64,000 nucleotides of DNA from an uncultured Pelagibacteraceae bacterium (GTDB lineage Bacteria > Pseudomonadota > Alphaproteobacteria > Pelagibacterales > Pelagibacteraceae), in NCBI GenBank assembly GCA_902599625.1, contig CACKGF010000001.1, positions 124,001-188,000 on the forward strand, read 5' to 3'. The position numbers were made by a program, and so were the translations under genes. Below the pieces are notes generated by a model. The model ran no database searches. It was given only the letters and a program-made list of their open reading frames with translations, and was not told where the DNA came from. Positions 10,573 to 19,850 of this stretch are shown here, piece by piece; position 1 is the stretch's first letter; each line of letters begins with the position of its first letter.

Positions 10573-12608
10573 ACTATATCATTTAGTATATCGGCCCTAT
10601 CATAAAGTTTGAGTAAGGATTGAAATCTATCTAAATTTATGTTGTCTTTTTCAATTTTTTTCACCTCTTTCTCCGCTAATAAAAAAAGATCTTCATTTAA
10701 AACAGGATCTGCAAGTCGAAAACTTTGCACTCCACTTTGTTTAAAACCCAATAAATCTCCATAGCCTCTTAATTTCATATCCTCTTCTGAAATTTTAAAT
10801 CCATCATTATTTTCTTTCAAAATATTTATTCGTTTCCGAGCATTTTTACTTAAATTCTTTTTAAACATTAAAATACAGAATGACTCTTTATTTCCTCTGC
10901 CAACTCTTCCCCTAAGTTGATGAAGTTGAGATAATCCAAATTTGTTTGAATTTTCTATTATGATCACATTTGCATTTGGAAAATCAATACCAACCTCAAT
11001 AACTGTTGTTGAGATCAAAATATCAATTTTTCTGTTCAAAAACTTATTCAATATTTTATCTTTATCGATTTTATCGAGTGAACCATGTAAAAGGCCAGCT
11101 CTATCTTTAAAAATTTTTTGAAGACCTTTATATCTTTGTACTACTGATTGATGATCAACTTTTTTAGACTCCTCTATTAAAGGACAAACCCAAAAAATTT
11201 GATTACCTTTTTTGATCTGATTTTTAGTAAAATCAATTATCTCATTTAGTTTTGAGTCAATTTTACTGTAAGTTTTAACTGGTTTTCTATTTTTAGGTTT
11301 TTGTTTTATTATAGTTACATCCATATCTCCAAACACAGTCATAATCATTGTTCTTGGTATAGGAGTTGCTGACATTACTAATACATCGCAATTTTTGCCA
11401 CCTTTATCGGATAATTTCTTTCTTTGCTTAACTCCGAATTTATGTTGTTCATCAATTACTACAAGCCCAAGTTTTTTATAACTTATCTTTTCTTGAAAAA
11501 CAGAGTGAGTACCAAAAAGAATATTTATTTTGCCTGTTTCTAAATCATTAATTATTTTTTTCCTTTCAGAATAATCAGTTTTAGATGTTAAAAAACCTAT
11601 TTTCATTTTATCTTTTATTAAAGATTGGGCTAACTTATAATGTTGATATGCTAAAATTTCTGTAGGTGCCATAAAAGCAACCTGATAACCGCTATTAACA
11701 ACATTTAAGCAGGAAATTAATGCTACAATGGTTTTACCACTTCCAACATCTCCCTGCAAAAGTCTGAACATTTTTTCTTCAGACTTTAAATCTTTATTTA
11801 TTTCATTTAATGCATTTGTTTGATCGTTTGTAAGCTCATAATTCAATCTTTTTTGAATATTGTTTGAAAAATCGTTATCAAATATTTTTTTTTCTTTTTT
11901 AAATTTCTTAATAGTTTTTCTTATTTTCGAGTTAATTAAAAAAGTAGAGAGGATTTCATCAAAAATTAATCTTTCTAAAAAATTACCCTTTTTGTTAATA
12001 TTATTTGGATTATGAAGTTCTAATACCGCTTTTTTCCAAGAAATATTATCAAATTTTTTTAGAGTTTCTTTATCTAACCATTCATCTAAATTTGGTATAT
12101 TTTTTAGTACTTCTTGAATGATTTTGTTATAAAGTTTGTTATTAAGGCCTTCGGTTAAACTATAACTTTTATCTATTTTTTTTACAGAATTAGGATCCTC
12201 AGATAGATGAGTAGGGTTTGTTATTTGATATTTCTTATTATAGTATCCAATCTTACCACTGATAGTTACTTTCGCGTTTAGTGGCAGTATTTTTCTAATA
12301 TATCCCTCATAACTATTAAAAAAGATACAATCTAGCTTTCCAGTTTCATCTTCACATATTACTTTGTTAGGCAAGTTTCTGATACGTGGAAAGTTATATT
12401 TTTTTACAAAAACTGTTACGGTTTGTACTTTTCCTACTTGCAGTTCATTAATTGGATAAACATTTGATCTATCCACAAAATCTCTAGGCAAATTCCACAG
12501 AAGATCAAATATTGTGTTAATATTCTTTTTTCGAAATAATTTTCCTATTTTAGTTCCTATACCTTTTATGGTACTTATATCAGATAGCAAATATTCATAT
12601 GAAGACAT
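10569..12608 (-). CDS. recG: ATP-dependent DNA helicase RecG
   Basis: Branch-migration helicase that remodels stalled forks and Holliday junctions, 679 residues (E. coli 693). The wedge/OB domain is N-terminal; the helicase core has Walker A GDVGSGKT and the DEQH box in VVIDEQHKFGVKQR, then QLRGRVGRG near the C-terminus and GYGDLLGFKQSGVQSF, the TRG region typical of RecG. It is convergent with DUF502 (shared TTAA) and only 17 bases separate its start from sdhE on the other strand, so the two promoters must overlap coding sequence. Confidence 0.96.
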   Translation of the reverse strand: MSSYEYLLSDISTIKGIGTKIGKLFRKKNINTIFDLLWNLPRDFVDRSNVYPINELQVGKVQTVTVFVKKYNFPRIRNLPNKVICEDETGKLDCIFFNSYEGYIRKILPLNAKVTISGKIGYYNKKYQITNPTHLSEDPNSVKKIDKSYSLTEGLNNKLYNKIIQEVLKNIPNLDEWLDKETLKKFDNISWKKAVLELHNPNNINKKGNFLERLIFDEILSTFLINSKIRKTIKKFKKEKKIFDNDFSNNIQKRLNYELTNDQTNALNEINKDLKSEEKMFRLLQGDVGSGKTIVALISCLNVVNSGYQVAFMAPTEILAYQHYKLAQSLIKDKMKIGFLTSKTDYSERKKIINDLETGKINILFGTHSVFQEKISYKKLGLVVIDEQHKFGVKQRKKLSDKGGKNCDVLVMSATPIPRTMIMTVFGDMDVTIIKQKPKNRKPVKTYSKIDSKLNEIIDFTKNQIKKGNQIFWVCPLIEESKKVDHQSVVQRYKGLQKIFKDRAGLLHGSLDKIDKDKILNKFLNRKIDILISTTVIEVGIDFPNANVIIIENSNKFGLSQLHQLRGRVGRGNKESFCILMFKKNLSKNARKRINILKENNDGFKISEEDMKLRGYGDLLGFKQSGVQSFRLADPVLNEDLFLLAEKEVKKIEKDNINLDRFQSLLKLYDRADILNDIV

Positions 12609-12625
12609 AGTTTAGTTATAATATC

Positions 12626-12886
12626 ATGACTCTTAATAAAGAAGATCTTAAAAATAAAATTATATACAGGGCTTCCTATAGAGGAACAAAAGAAATGGAT
12701 ATACTGATGACAGCTTTTGTAAAATCGTTAATTAACGATTTGGATGAGAATTTTCTTAAAACTCTAGACACATTTGTTGATATGGATGATGAAACATTGA
12801 TTTCTATTAAAAAGAAAGAATCATTAATTGACTATAAAGATGAAAAAATTTTACACATTATTGATAAATTTCAAAAATTTAAATGA
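12626..12886 (+). CDS. sdhE: FAD assembly factor SdhE (succinate dehydrogenase assembly factor 2)
   Basis: 86 residues. The signature RGxxE motif is present as YRGTKEMD (R19, G20, E23), followed by the DLDENFLKTLDTFVDMDDETL helix region of the Sdh5/SdhE fold. It promotes covalent flavinylation of SdhA. Situated head to head with recG at a 17-base distance; its stop at 12884-12886 immediately precedes the 3' end of tRNA-Ser on the other strand. Confidence 0.9.
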   Translation: MTLNKEDLKNKIIYRASYRGTKEMDILMTAFVKSLINDLDENFLKTLDTFVDMDDETLISIKKKESLIDYKDEKILHIIDKFQKFK

Positions 12887-12976
12887 TGGCGGAGAGACTG
12901 GGATTCGAACCCAGGAAAGAGTTGCCCCTTTGCCGGTTTTCAAGACCGGTGCTTTCAACCGCTCAGCCATCTCTCC
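12887..12976 (-). tRNA. tRNA-Ser (anticodon TGA)
   Basis: A 90-base class II tRNA read on the minus strand with encoded CCA. The acceptor stem GGAGAGA pairs with TCTCTCC, the anticodon stem CCGGT/ACCGG encloses CTTGAAA (anticodon TGA), and a long variable arm precedes GGTTCGAATCC. The long variable arm and anticodon identify serine. Confidence 0.97.
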
Positions 12977-13063
12977 ATAAGCTATTTTTTATAAGTATAA
13001 TATTAAAATACAAGAATTAAATAGAGTTATTTTAACAATAATGGAATATAAATTTCCTTTTTT

Positions 13064-13942
13064 ATGAATATAAAAGAATTTAATAAAGGTATTCTATTTA
13101 GTAGCTTAGGATCATTTTGGTGGGGAGCAATTGGTGTAATATATTTTAGTTATTTTTCTTTTATTGGTCATATAGAATTAGTGATACACAGATGTATTTG
13201 GACAGCATTCATGCTTATTATAACTACTCAATTTTTTTCAAAATGGAATATTTTTTTCAAAATTTTAAAAAATAAACGAAATCTTTTAATACTTTTTTTT
13301 TCTGGATTATTGATATTTATTAATTGGGCAGTTTGGATTTATGCAGTATCAAATGACCAAATTATTGATGCATCTTTTGGATATTTTATAATGCCAATTG
13401 TAAGTGTTTTATGTGGAAATATTTTTTTTAGGGAAAAAATAAGTTTTAAAAGTAAAATTTCTATTTTTCTTGTTTGTGTTGCTATTTTTATTCTACTCAG
13501 AAATTTTAACAATGTTCCTTGGGTTGGTCTTATAGTAGCTTTCTCGTGGGCTTTTTACAATGTTCTAAGAAAATTAATAAATGTCGATACAGACATTGGT
13601 CTATTAATAGAAAGTCTATATATACTCCCGATATCTTTAATAGTTTTCTATATTATTTTTAAAAATGGCCAAAACGATTTTTCTTTAGAAAATTTAAATT
13701 TGATGTTTATGCTTTTATTAGCGGGACCAATGACAGTAATTCCTTTGTTCCTTTATGTTAGAGGAGTTGAACTTTCTGGTTTAGGCCCTAGCGGAATGAT
13801 ATTCTATATCACTCCAACACTTCAGTTCCTTTTGGGTTATTTCTACTATAATGAGCTTTTTTCTTACGAAAAATTCTTTAGTTTTACTATTATATGGATT
13901 GCTGTAATAATTTATTTAAAAGATTTATATGAAAAATACTAA
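13064..13942 (+). CDS. rarD: RarD-type EamA family transporter
   Basis: 292 residues with about ten transmembrane helices and the RarD opening GILFSSLGSFWWGAIGVIYF, then RCIWTAFMLI and the late GLGPSGMIFYITPTLQFLLGYF. RarD proteins belong to the drug/metabolite transporter superfamily; substrate is not established, and the old chloramphenicol-sensitivity label should not be read as function. It overlaps the MltB-like gene by 14 bases and may lead that transcript. Confidence 0.88.
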   Translation: MNIKEFNKGILFSSLGSFWWGAIGVIYFSYFSFIGHIELVIHRCIWTAFMLIITTQFFSKWNIFFKILKNKRNLLILFFSGLLIFINWAVWIYAVSNDQIIDASFGYFIMPIVSVLCGNIFFREKISFKSKISIFLVCVAIFILLRNFNNVPWVGLIVAFSWAFYNVLRKLINVDTDIGLLIESLYILPISLIVFYIIFKNGQNDFSLENLNLMFMLLLAGPMTVIPLFLYVRGVELSGLGPSGMIFYITPTLQFLLGYFYYNELFSYEKFFSFTIIWIAVIIYLKDLYEKY

Positions 13943-14927
13943 CATTATTCTTTTATTACTAATCTCTCTTATAAATTTCAAAACTGTCATTGCAGATGAA
14001 TCTTTTAATCAATGGCTGGACGGCTTCAAGATTAGAGCTGTAAAATCTGGAGTAAGCAAGGAAACAGTTGATGTTGTTATGGATAAAGCAATTTTTTTAC
14101 CCAAGGTCATTGAATACGACAGATACCAGCCTGAATTTTATGAAGATACCAAAACTTATGTGGGTAAGAGGTCAAATAAAAAAAAAGTTGTTAAGGGGAA
14201 AAGAATATATAAAAAAAATTCTAAACTTATAGAAAAAGTTGATCAGGAATTTTTAGTAGAAAAAGAACTTTTGCTTGCTCTAATGGGTATTGAAACAAAC
14301 TTTGGTACTTATCTTGGTAAAATGGATATCATTTCGTCTCTAGCAACTTTAAGCTATGATAAGAGAAGGAGTGAATTTTTTTCTAAAGAATTAATTACAG
14401 CTTTAAGATTAATTGATAATAAAAAAATCAACAAAGATATCTTATATGGATCTTGGGCTGGCGCTTTTGGAAACTTTCAATTTATGCCATCAACAATTTC
14501 CAATTATGCAATTGATTATAATCAAAATAGTGTAATTGAACTTAAAAATGTAGAAGACTCATTTGCCTCTGCAGCTAATTATATGAAAAAAATAGGTTGG
14601 AAAAAGAACAACCATTGTTTTTATCGTGTTGAATTAAAGGATAATATTCCTTCTAAATTTTTAAATTCATCAGCAAGAAATATTAAACATAAAAAAAATT
14701 TCAAATTTTACAAAAAATTTATTAAGAATGATCTATCTGATATTGTAAACGATAAAGAAAAAGTCGCTATAATTACACCAGATGTGGATATTATTCCTGG
14801 AAGTCAAACTCTTAATCCAGCCTATATTGTTTTCTCTAATTATGAAAAAATTTTAAAGTGGAATAGATCATTAAGATTTGCTTTAGCTGTTTGCACTTTA
14901 AAGGACAAATTTAAAGATGAATTATAA
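13929..14927 (+). CDS. Lytic murein transglycosylase, MltB/SLT2 family
   Basis: Cleaves peptidoglycan glycan strands with anhydro ring formation. 332 residues; signal peptide ILLLLISLINFKTVIA cut near residue 22. The catalytic glutamate is E122 in LALMGIETNFGTYLGK, and GAFGNFQFMPSTISNYAIDY and the C-terminal AYIVFSNYEKILKWNRS are typical family segments. No lipobox, so soluble periplasmic rather than lipoprotein. It leads a wall-enzyme block (RlpA-like, then DacA-like) and overlaps each neighbour by about 11-14 bases. Confidence 0.92.
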   Translation: MKNTNIILLLLISLINFKTVIADESFNQWLDGFKIRAVKSGVSKETVDVVMDKAIFLPKVIEYDRYQPEFYEDTKTYVGKRSNKKKVVKGKRIYKKNSKLIEKVDQEFLVEKELLLALMGIETNFGTYLGKMDIISSLATLSYDKRRSEFFSKELITALRLIDNKKINKDILYGSWAGAFGNFQFMPSTISNYAIDYNQNSVIELKNVEDSFASAANYMKKIGWKKNNHCFYRVELKDNIPSKFLNSSARNIKHKKNFKFYKKFIKNDLSDIVNDKEKVAIITPDVDIIPGSQTLNPAYIVFSNYEKILKWNRSLRFALAVCTLKDKFKDEL

Positions 14928-15648
14928 AAATTTATTGTTGATCTTGCTTTTTTTGACAAGTTGCACGGTTCAAAGTACTCAATATAGTGAAAATATATTT
15001 TCAAATAGAGGGTTTGTTCTTTTATACGATGAGACTTTAATTGAAAAAAAATTACTAAGGAAACCCCTTGATGATAGGAGCCTTGAGATAGTACATAATA
15101 CTTTGTCAAAAGGTACAAAAGTGAGAATTATTAATCTTTTAAATAACAAAAGCACAAATGCTATAGTAAAAACAAAAAATAAAAATCTCTTTTTTTATAA
15201 TTCAATTTTTTCAAAAAGAATTTTTGATGAACTCGACATCTCACTCAAAGAACCATATGTTGAAATTAGTAAAATTCGAGAAAATAAAACTTTTATTGCC
15301 AAAAAATCAAAAACATTTGATGAAGAAAAAAAAGTTGCGAATAAAGCACCAGTTAAGTCAATAAGTATAAATGAAATCGGAACACCTAAGTCAAAAGAAT
15401 TAGATGATAGAAGATCTTTTAATTATTCAATAAAAATCACGGAGTTTTATTTTTTAAAAAATGCTAAAGAGCTCAAAAAAAGAATCGAAAATGAGACTTC
15501 TCTTAAAAATATCAATATAATTTCAATAAATGACACTAAGCACCAAGTATTATTGGGCCCTTATTCTAATATTAATACTCTACAATCAGCTTATAATAGT
15601 ATAAATAATTTAAATTTTGAAAATATTGAATTAATTAGAAATGATTAA
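14917..15648 (+). CDS. RlpA-like lipoprotein with SPOR domain
   Basis: 243 residues. Lipobox LTSC puts the lipidated cysteine at C16. A central GTKVRIINLLNNKSTNAIVKT stretch (about 67-87) aligns with the double-psi barrel of RlpA (GTKVRVTNLxNGRSVxVRVND), and residues about 168-243 look like a SPOR domain that binds denuded peptidoglycan. The catalytic NDRGPF segment of RlpA transglycosylases is replaced by KTKNKNLFF, so lytic activity is doubtful. Position between MltB-like and DacA-like genes matches RlpA placement in other proteobacteria. Confidence 0.7.
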   Translation: MNYKNLLLILLFLTSCTVQSTQYSENIFSNRGFVLLYDETLIEKKLLRKPLDDRSLEIVHNTLSKGTKVRIINLLNNKSTNAIVKTKNKNLFFYNSIFSKRIFDELDISLKEPYVEISKIRENKTFIAKKSKTFDEEKKVANKAPVKSISINEIGTPKSKELDDRRSFNYSIKITEFYFLKNAKELKKRIENETSLKNINIISINDTKHQVLLGPYSNINTLQSAYNSINNLNFENIELIRND

Positions 15649-16795
15649 AAAATTTATTATAATTTTTAATTTACTTTTTGCTTTTTTAGCTCTGCCCTCT
15701 AAGGCAGCCTTTGATATAAATGCTAGAACTGCTATTTTACAAGATTTCCTATCTGGAGAGATACTTTTTGAAAAAGAAGTAGATAGCGTTATTTATCCAG
15801 CCTCAATGACGAAAATTATGACATCAATTGTAGTGTTTGATTTATTAAAGAGCGGAGATCTTTCTCTTGATGACAAGGTAATGGTATCTGAGAATGCTTG
15901 GAGACTGTCTCAATCTGGGTATTCATCAATGTTTATTATGGTTGGAGACGAAGTGAGTGTGGAAGACCTGTTAAAAGGAATAATAATTGCATCAGGTAAC
16001 GATGCTTGCGTTGCATTAGCCGAGGGTGTTGCGGGAAGTGAAGAGGAATTTGCTATTTTAATGAATGCAAAAGCATCTGAAATTGGAATGATTAATACAA
16101 ATTTTTCAAATTCATCAGGCATTAATGATCCTGATAATTATTCTACAGTTAAGGATATTTTAATAATGTCTAATTATCTCATTAAAAATTATCCTGTTTA
16201 TTATGAATATTTTAAGGAGAAAGAATTTACATGGGATAGAACTGGCGGAGATCCAATTACACAAGGTAATAGAAATCCTCTGCTTTACAAAAATTTAGGA
16301 GCCGATGGTATTAAAACTGGTTATTTAGCTGTAGAAAAATATTCTTTAGCAAGCTCAGTACAAAGAGGAGAAAGAAGACTTATTGCAGTTGGAAGTGGTT
16401 TTGAAACTAAAAATGAAAGATCTAGACAATCAACCCGATTATTAACTTGGGGTTTGACAAATTTTGATACAGTTGAAATTGCAAAAAAAGATGAAAATTT
16501 TATAGATTTAGATGTTTGGCTTGGAAAAAAAGATATTGTTGGTGGTTATGTCAAAGAAGATATCTACAAAACTTTTCCAAAAGCTAGGAAAAAATTCTTG
16601 TCAGCAATTGTTGAATATAATGGTCCTATTAAAGCACCTATCAAAAAAGACCAAGAAATTGGCTTATTAAAGATTTCTTACAAAGGGGATTTAATTGATG
16701 AGTACCCAGTTTATGCAGTTGAAAAAGTAAAAAAAGTCAACATTTTCTCTAGAATAATTCACTCTATAAATTATTTGATATGGGGCGATGTATAA
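15641..16795 (+). CDS. D-alanyl-D-alanine carboxypeptidase (penicillin-binding protein 5/6 type)
   Basis: Trims the terminal D-Ala of peptidoglycan pentapeptides. 384 residues, signal peptide cut near residue 22 (PSKA). All three penicillin-binding motifs are visible: SMTK at 55-58 (nucleophile S55), SGN at 118-120 and KTG at 225-227. The C-terminal domain ends with IFSRIIHSINYLIW, an amphipathic membrane-anchoring helix as in DacA/DacC. Overlaps the RlpA-like gene by 8 bases and tmk by 8 bases. Confidence 0.94.
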   Translation: MIKKFIIIFNLLFAFLALPSKAAFDINARTAILQDFLSGEILFEKEVDSVIYPASMTKIMTSIVVFDLLKSGDLSLDDKVMVSENAWRLSQSGYSSMFIMVGDEVSVEDLLKGIIIASGNDACVALAEGVAGSEEEFAILMNAKASEIGMINTNFSNSSGINDPDNYSTVKDILIMSNYLIKNYPVYYEYFKEKEFTWDRTGGDPITQGNRNPLLYKNLGADGIKTGYLAVEKYSLASSVQRGERRLIAVGSGFETKNERSRQSTRLLTWGLTNFDTVEIAKKDENFIDLDVWLGKKDIVGGYVKEDIYKTFPKARKKFLSAIVEYNGPIKAPIKKDQEIGLLKISYKGDLIDEYPVYAVEKVKKVNIFSRIIHSINYLIWGDV

Positions 16796-17399
16796 TAAAG
16801 TCATTGTTTTCGAAGGTATTGATGGATCGGGAAAAAGCTTTCATTTAAATGCTGCATCAAATTATTTAAAAAAGAAAAAAATAAAGCATATTAAACTTAG
16901 AGAACCAGGTGGGTCTAAAAATTCAGAAAAATTAAGAAAATTGTTGTTATCAAATAAATCTGACTTTGAAAAAAAAACTGATTTACTTATATATTTGTCT
17001 GCTAGATCTGAAAATTTTTATAAAATAATTCAACCTAATCTAAAAAAAAAAGTAATCCTGATTGATAGATTTATTGACTCTACAATTGCATATCAACATT
17101 ATGGTTTTGGTATAAATAGAGATATTATTAATTCTTTAAATAGGTTTATATTAGGAAACTTTAAGGTAGATTTTACGTTTCTACATATTGTTAAAAAAAA
17201 AGATATTCGCAAAAAGATCAAGCCAAAAAAAAATAGATACGACAAATTTAATAAAAATTTTTATCTTAAAGCACAAAATGGTTTTTTAAAATTATCAAAT
17301 AAGAAAAAAAATTATCTAAAGATCTACTCTAATGAGACAAAAGATAGAAATAAAGAAATTATACAAAAAAAATTAAATTCTTTGATTAAAATAAAATGA
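16788..17399 (+). CDS. tmk: Thymidylate kinase
   Basis: Phosphorylates dTMP to dTDP. 203 residues. The P-loop FEGIDGSGKS is at residues 8-17, the DR motif in LIDRFIDSTIAYQHYG, and REPGGS contacts the nucleotide. The chain is strongly lysine-rich, matching the local AT bias. It overlaps dacA-like and holB by 8 and 4 bases; tmk-holB-metG-tatD is a widely conserved order. Confidence 0.93.
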   Translation: MYNKVIVFEGIDGSGKSFHLNAASNYLKKKKIKHIKLREPGGSKNSEKLRKLLLSNKSDFEKKTDLLIYLSARSENFYKIIQPNLKKKVILIDRFIDSTIAYQHYGFGINRDIINSLNRFILGNFKVDFTFLHIVKKKDIRKKIKPKKNRYDKFNKNFYLKAQNGFLKLSNKKKNYLKIYSNETKDRNKEIIQKKLNSLIKIK

Positions 17400-18328
17400 C
17401 ACCTTTAACCCAAATTAAATTACTATCTTTTAAGGACAATTTTAAAGAATTGGTTAACCTTTCATTGAGAAATAAACTACCAAATAAATTGATTTTCTCT
17501 GGTAATAAAGGGATAGGTAAATCCACTTTTGCTTTTCATTTAATAAATTACTTATTCTCACAGGATGAAGAGGGCAGTTATAATCTTGAAAATAATGAGA
17601 TTAATATTAATAACAAATCTTATAAGCTTGTTTCAAACAATACACATCCAAATTTACTTTTAATAGACATTACTGATAAAAAATTTATAGAAGTTTCAAA
17701 AATAAGAGAAATATTGAATTTTTCGTCCAAAACTTCTTTTTCAAATAAAAAAAAAATTGTGCTTATTAACAATGTTGAAAAAATGAATAACAATGCCTCA
17801 AATGCTTTACTTAAGATTTTGGAAGAACCATCAACAAATTTGTTTTTTATTCTAATTCACAATTCCCATAAAAAGCTAATCAGCACCATAAATTCAAGAT
17901 GTATTAAGTTTAATTTTTTTATAACAGAATCTGAAAAAGAAAAAATTATTAATAATGTATTAGATGGTAATTTTTATGAAGGTCTATCGTCTAATTTTAA
18001 GATTAGATATCTTTCACCAAAATTTTATATTGATTTATATAATTTTATAAAGAAAGAAAAAATTGAATTAAATGATTTGGATATTAATTCTTTGTTAAAT
18101 TATATATTTAATAAACGAAATTATCTTAAGGATGAATTTATAATTGAAAATTTGCAAATCCTTATTGAAATATATTTCTATAATAAGATTATTTCACGAA
18201 ACAATTTTGAATATGACTATAAATCATTTAAACAAACGATGAATAAAATTAACAATATGAATAAGTTTAATCTAGACAAAGACTCATCTTTATTGGAAAT
18301 TAAAAATATAATTGTAAATGAAAGATAA
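17396..18328 (+). CDS. holB: DNA polymerase III subunit delta prime
   Basis: Clamp-loader subunit, 310 residues. The AAA+ P-loop reads SGNKGIGKSTFAFHL (about 35-49), the sensor/SRC region appears as STINSRCIKF, and KMNNNASNALLKILEEPSTN is the characteristic delta-prime segment. The zinc-binding cysteine cluster of larger clamp loaders is not evident. It sits between tmk and metG with 4- and 11-base overlaps, supporting the call. Confidence 0.88.
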   Translation: MTPLTQIKLLSFKDNFKELVNLSLRNKLPNKLIFSGNKGIGKSTFAFHLINYLFSQDEEGSYNLENNEININNKSYKLVSNNTHPNLLLIDITDKKFIEVSKIREILNFSSKTSFSNKKKIVLINNVEKMNNNASNALLKILEEPSTNLFFILIHNSHKKLISTINSRCIKFNFFITESEKEKIINNVLDGNFYEGLSSNFKIRYLSPKFYIDLYNFIKKEKIELNDLDINSLLNYIFNKRNYLKDEFIIENLQILIEIYFYNKIISRNNFEYDYKSFKQTMNKINNMNKFNLDKDSSLLEIKNIIVNER

Positions 18329-19850
18329 TTTTTATATTACCACACCAATTTATTACCCTTCAGCAAAACCTCATATGGGGCATGCTTATTCAAGTATAGT
18401 AGCTGATTTTTTTGCACGTTTAAAAAGAATTCAGGGCCATAAAGTTTTTTTTTTAACTGGAACTGATGAACATGGCCAAAAAATACAAAGAGCCGCTGAG
18501 AAATCTAACAAAGATCCTTTAAAGTTCTGTGATGAAATAAGTAAGACTTTTAGAAACTTATCTTCATTACTTAATTTATCTAATGATGATTTTATAAGAA
18601 CCACAGAAAAAAGACATGCATCAGCTGTAACTAACCTTTGGAATATTTTAGAAAAAAAAAAAGAAATATATCTCTCAAAATATTCAGGTTGGTATTCCGT
18701 CTCTGATGAAGCTTTTTATAATGAGGATGAAATTGAAGACTTAGATGGAAAAAAAATATCAAAATCATCTGGATCTCCGGTAGAGTGGGTTGAAGAGGAG
18801 TCTTATTTTTTTAAATTATCTAAGTGGCAAGAACCACTTTTAAAATTTTATTCGGAAAATCCAAAATTTATTTTACCAGAGAGCCGAAAAAATGAGGTAA
18901 TTAGTTTTGTCAAAAGTGGATTAAAAGATTTATCCGTTAGTAGAAAATCTTTTTCTTGGGGGATTAAAGTTCCATCAAATAAAGACCATGTAATATACGT
19001 ATGGCTTGATGCTTTAACAAATTACCTATCTGCTTTAAATTATCCTAAAGAGACAGAAAAGTTATATAAAGATTTTTGGCCCGCTAATATTCATATTATA
19101 GGAAAAGATATTTTGAGATTTCATGCAGTATATTGGCCGGCCTTTTTATTAGCTGCAGGTATTAAACCTCCCCAGAGAGTGTACGGTCACGGATGGATAC
19201 TCTCAGGTGATGAAAAAATGTCAAAGTCTAAAGGTAATATTTTAGATCCTATTGAAATAATCGATATCTATGGATTAGATGCATTGAGGTACTATTTGCT
19301 TAAAGAGGTATCTTTTGGAAATGATGGAAATATTTCTAAGGAAAAATTAGAAAGTTGTATAAATAGTGATTTAGCAAATAACTATGGAAATTTATGTCAA
19401 AGAGTTATTTTGTTTTGTGAAAAAAATATTGGTCTTAAAGTTCCAGAAAAATATGATTTTATTAATGATGATCTTAAAATTCTAAATGATTTTAGAGAAA
19501 ATTTAGAAAATATAGAAAAAGAAATTAATGAACAAAACATAAATTATTACGTTGAGTATGTTGTTAATCAGTTATTTAAAGCCAATAAATATTTTAATGA
19601 TCAAGCACCCTGGACTAAGAAAGATGATAGTTTGAGATTGAATACAATTGTATTTGTATCTCTTGAATTAATTAGAAAAATTTCAATTCTACTCTATCCA
19701 ATTATTCCTAATACTTCATTAAAAGTTCTGAATATCTTTTCTATTAAAGAAAAAGATATTAAATTTGACACAATAAGTAATAATGAATATTTAAAAGATA
19801 AAAAAGAAATTATAAAGCTAGGTATTTTGTTTGAAAAAATAAAAAAATGA
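18318..19850 (+). CDS. metG: Methionine-tRNA ligase
   Basis: Class I aminoacyl-tRNA synthetase, 510 residues. The HIGH signature is HMGH in YYPSAKPHMGHAYSSIVAD, and KMSKS is in GDEKMSKSKGNILDP. The connective peptide (SGWYSVSDEAFYNEDEI) lacks the zinc cysteines, so it is the short, zinc-free type. No C-terminal tRNA-binding (EMAP-like) domain follows. It overlaps holB by 11 and tatD by 4 bases. Confidence 0.96.
   Translation: MKDNFYITTPIYYPSAKPHMGHAYSSIVADFFARLKRIQGHKVFFLTGTDEHGQKIQRAAEKSNKDPLKFCDEISKTFRNLSSLLNLSNDDFIRTTEKRHASAVTNLWNILEKKKEIYLSKYSGWYSVSDEAFYNEDEIEDLDGKKISKSSGSPVEWVEEESYFFKLSKWQEPLLKFYSENPKFILPESRKNEVISFVKSGLKDLSVSRKSFSWGIKVPSNKDHVIYVWLDALTNYLSALNYPKETEKLYKDFWPANIHIIGKDILRFHAVYWPAFLLAAGIKPPQRVYGHGWILSGDEKMSKSKGNILDPIEIIDIYGLDALRYYLLKEVSFGNDGNISKEKLESCINSDLANNYGNLCQRVILFCEKNIGLKVPEKYDFINDDLKILNDFRENLENIEKEINEQNINYYVEYVVNQLFKANKYFNDQAPWTKKDDSLRLNTIVFVSLELIRKISILLYPIIPNTSLKVLNIFSIKEKDIKFDTISNNEYLKDKKEIIKLGILFEKIKK

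Noticed and set aside
12610-12626. TATAAT at 12617-12622 as the sdhE promoter
   Set aside because: It lies only 3 bases before the ATG, too close for a normal start site, and AT-rich DNA gives many such matches.
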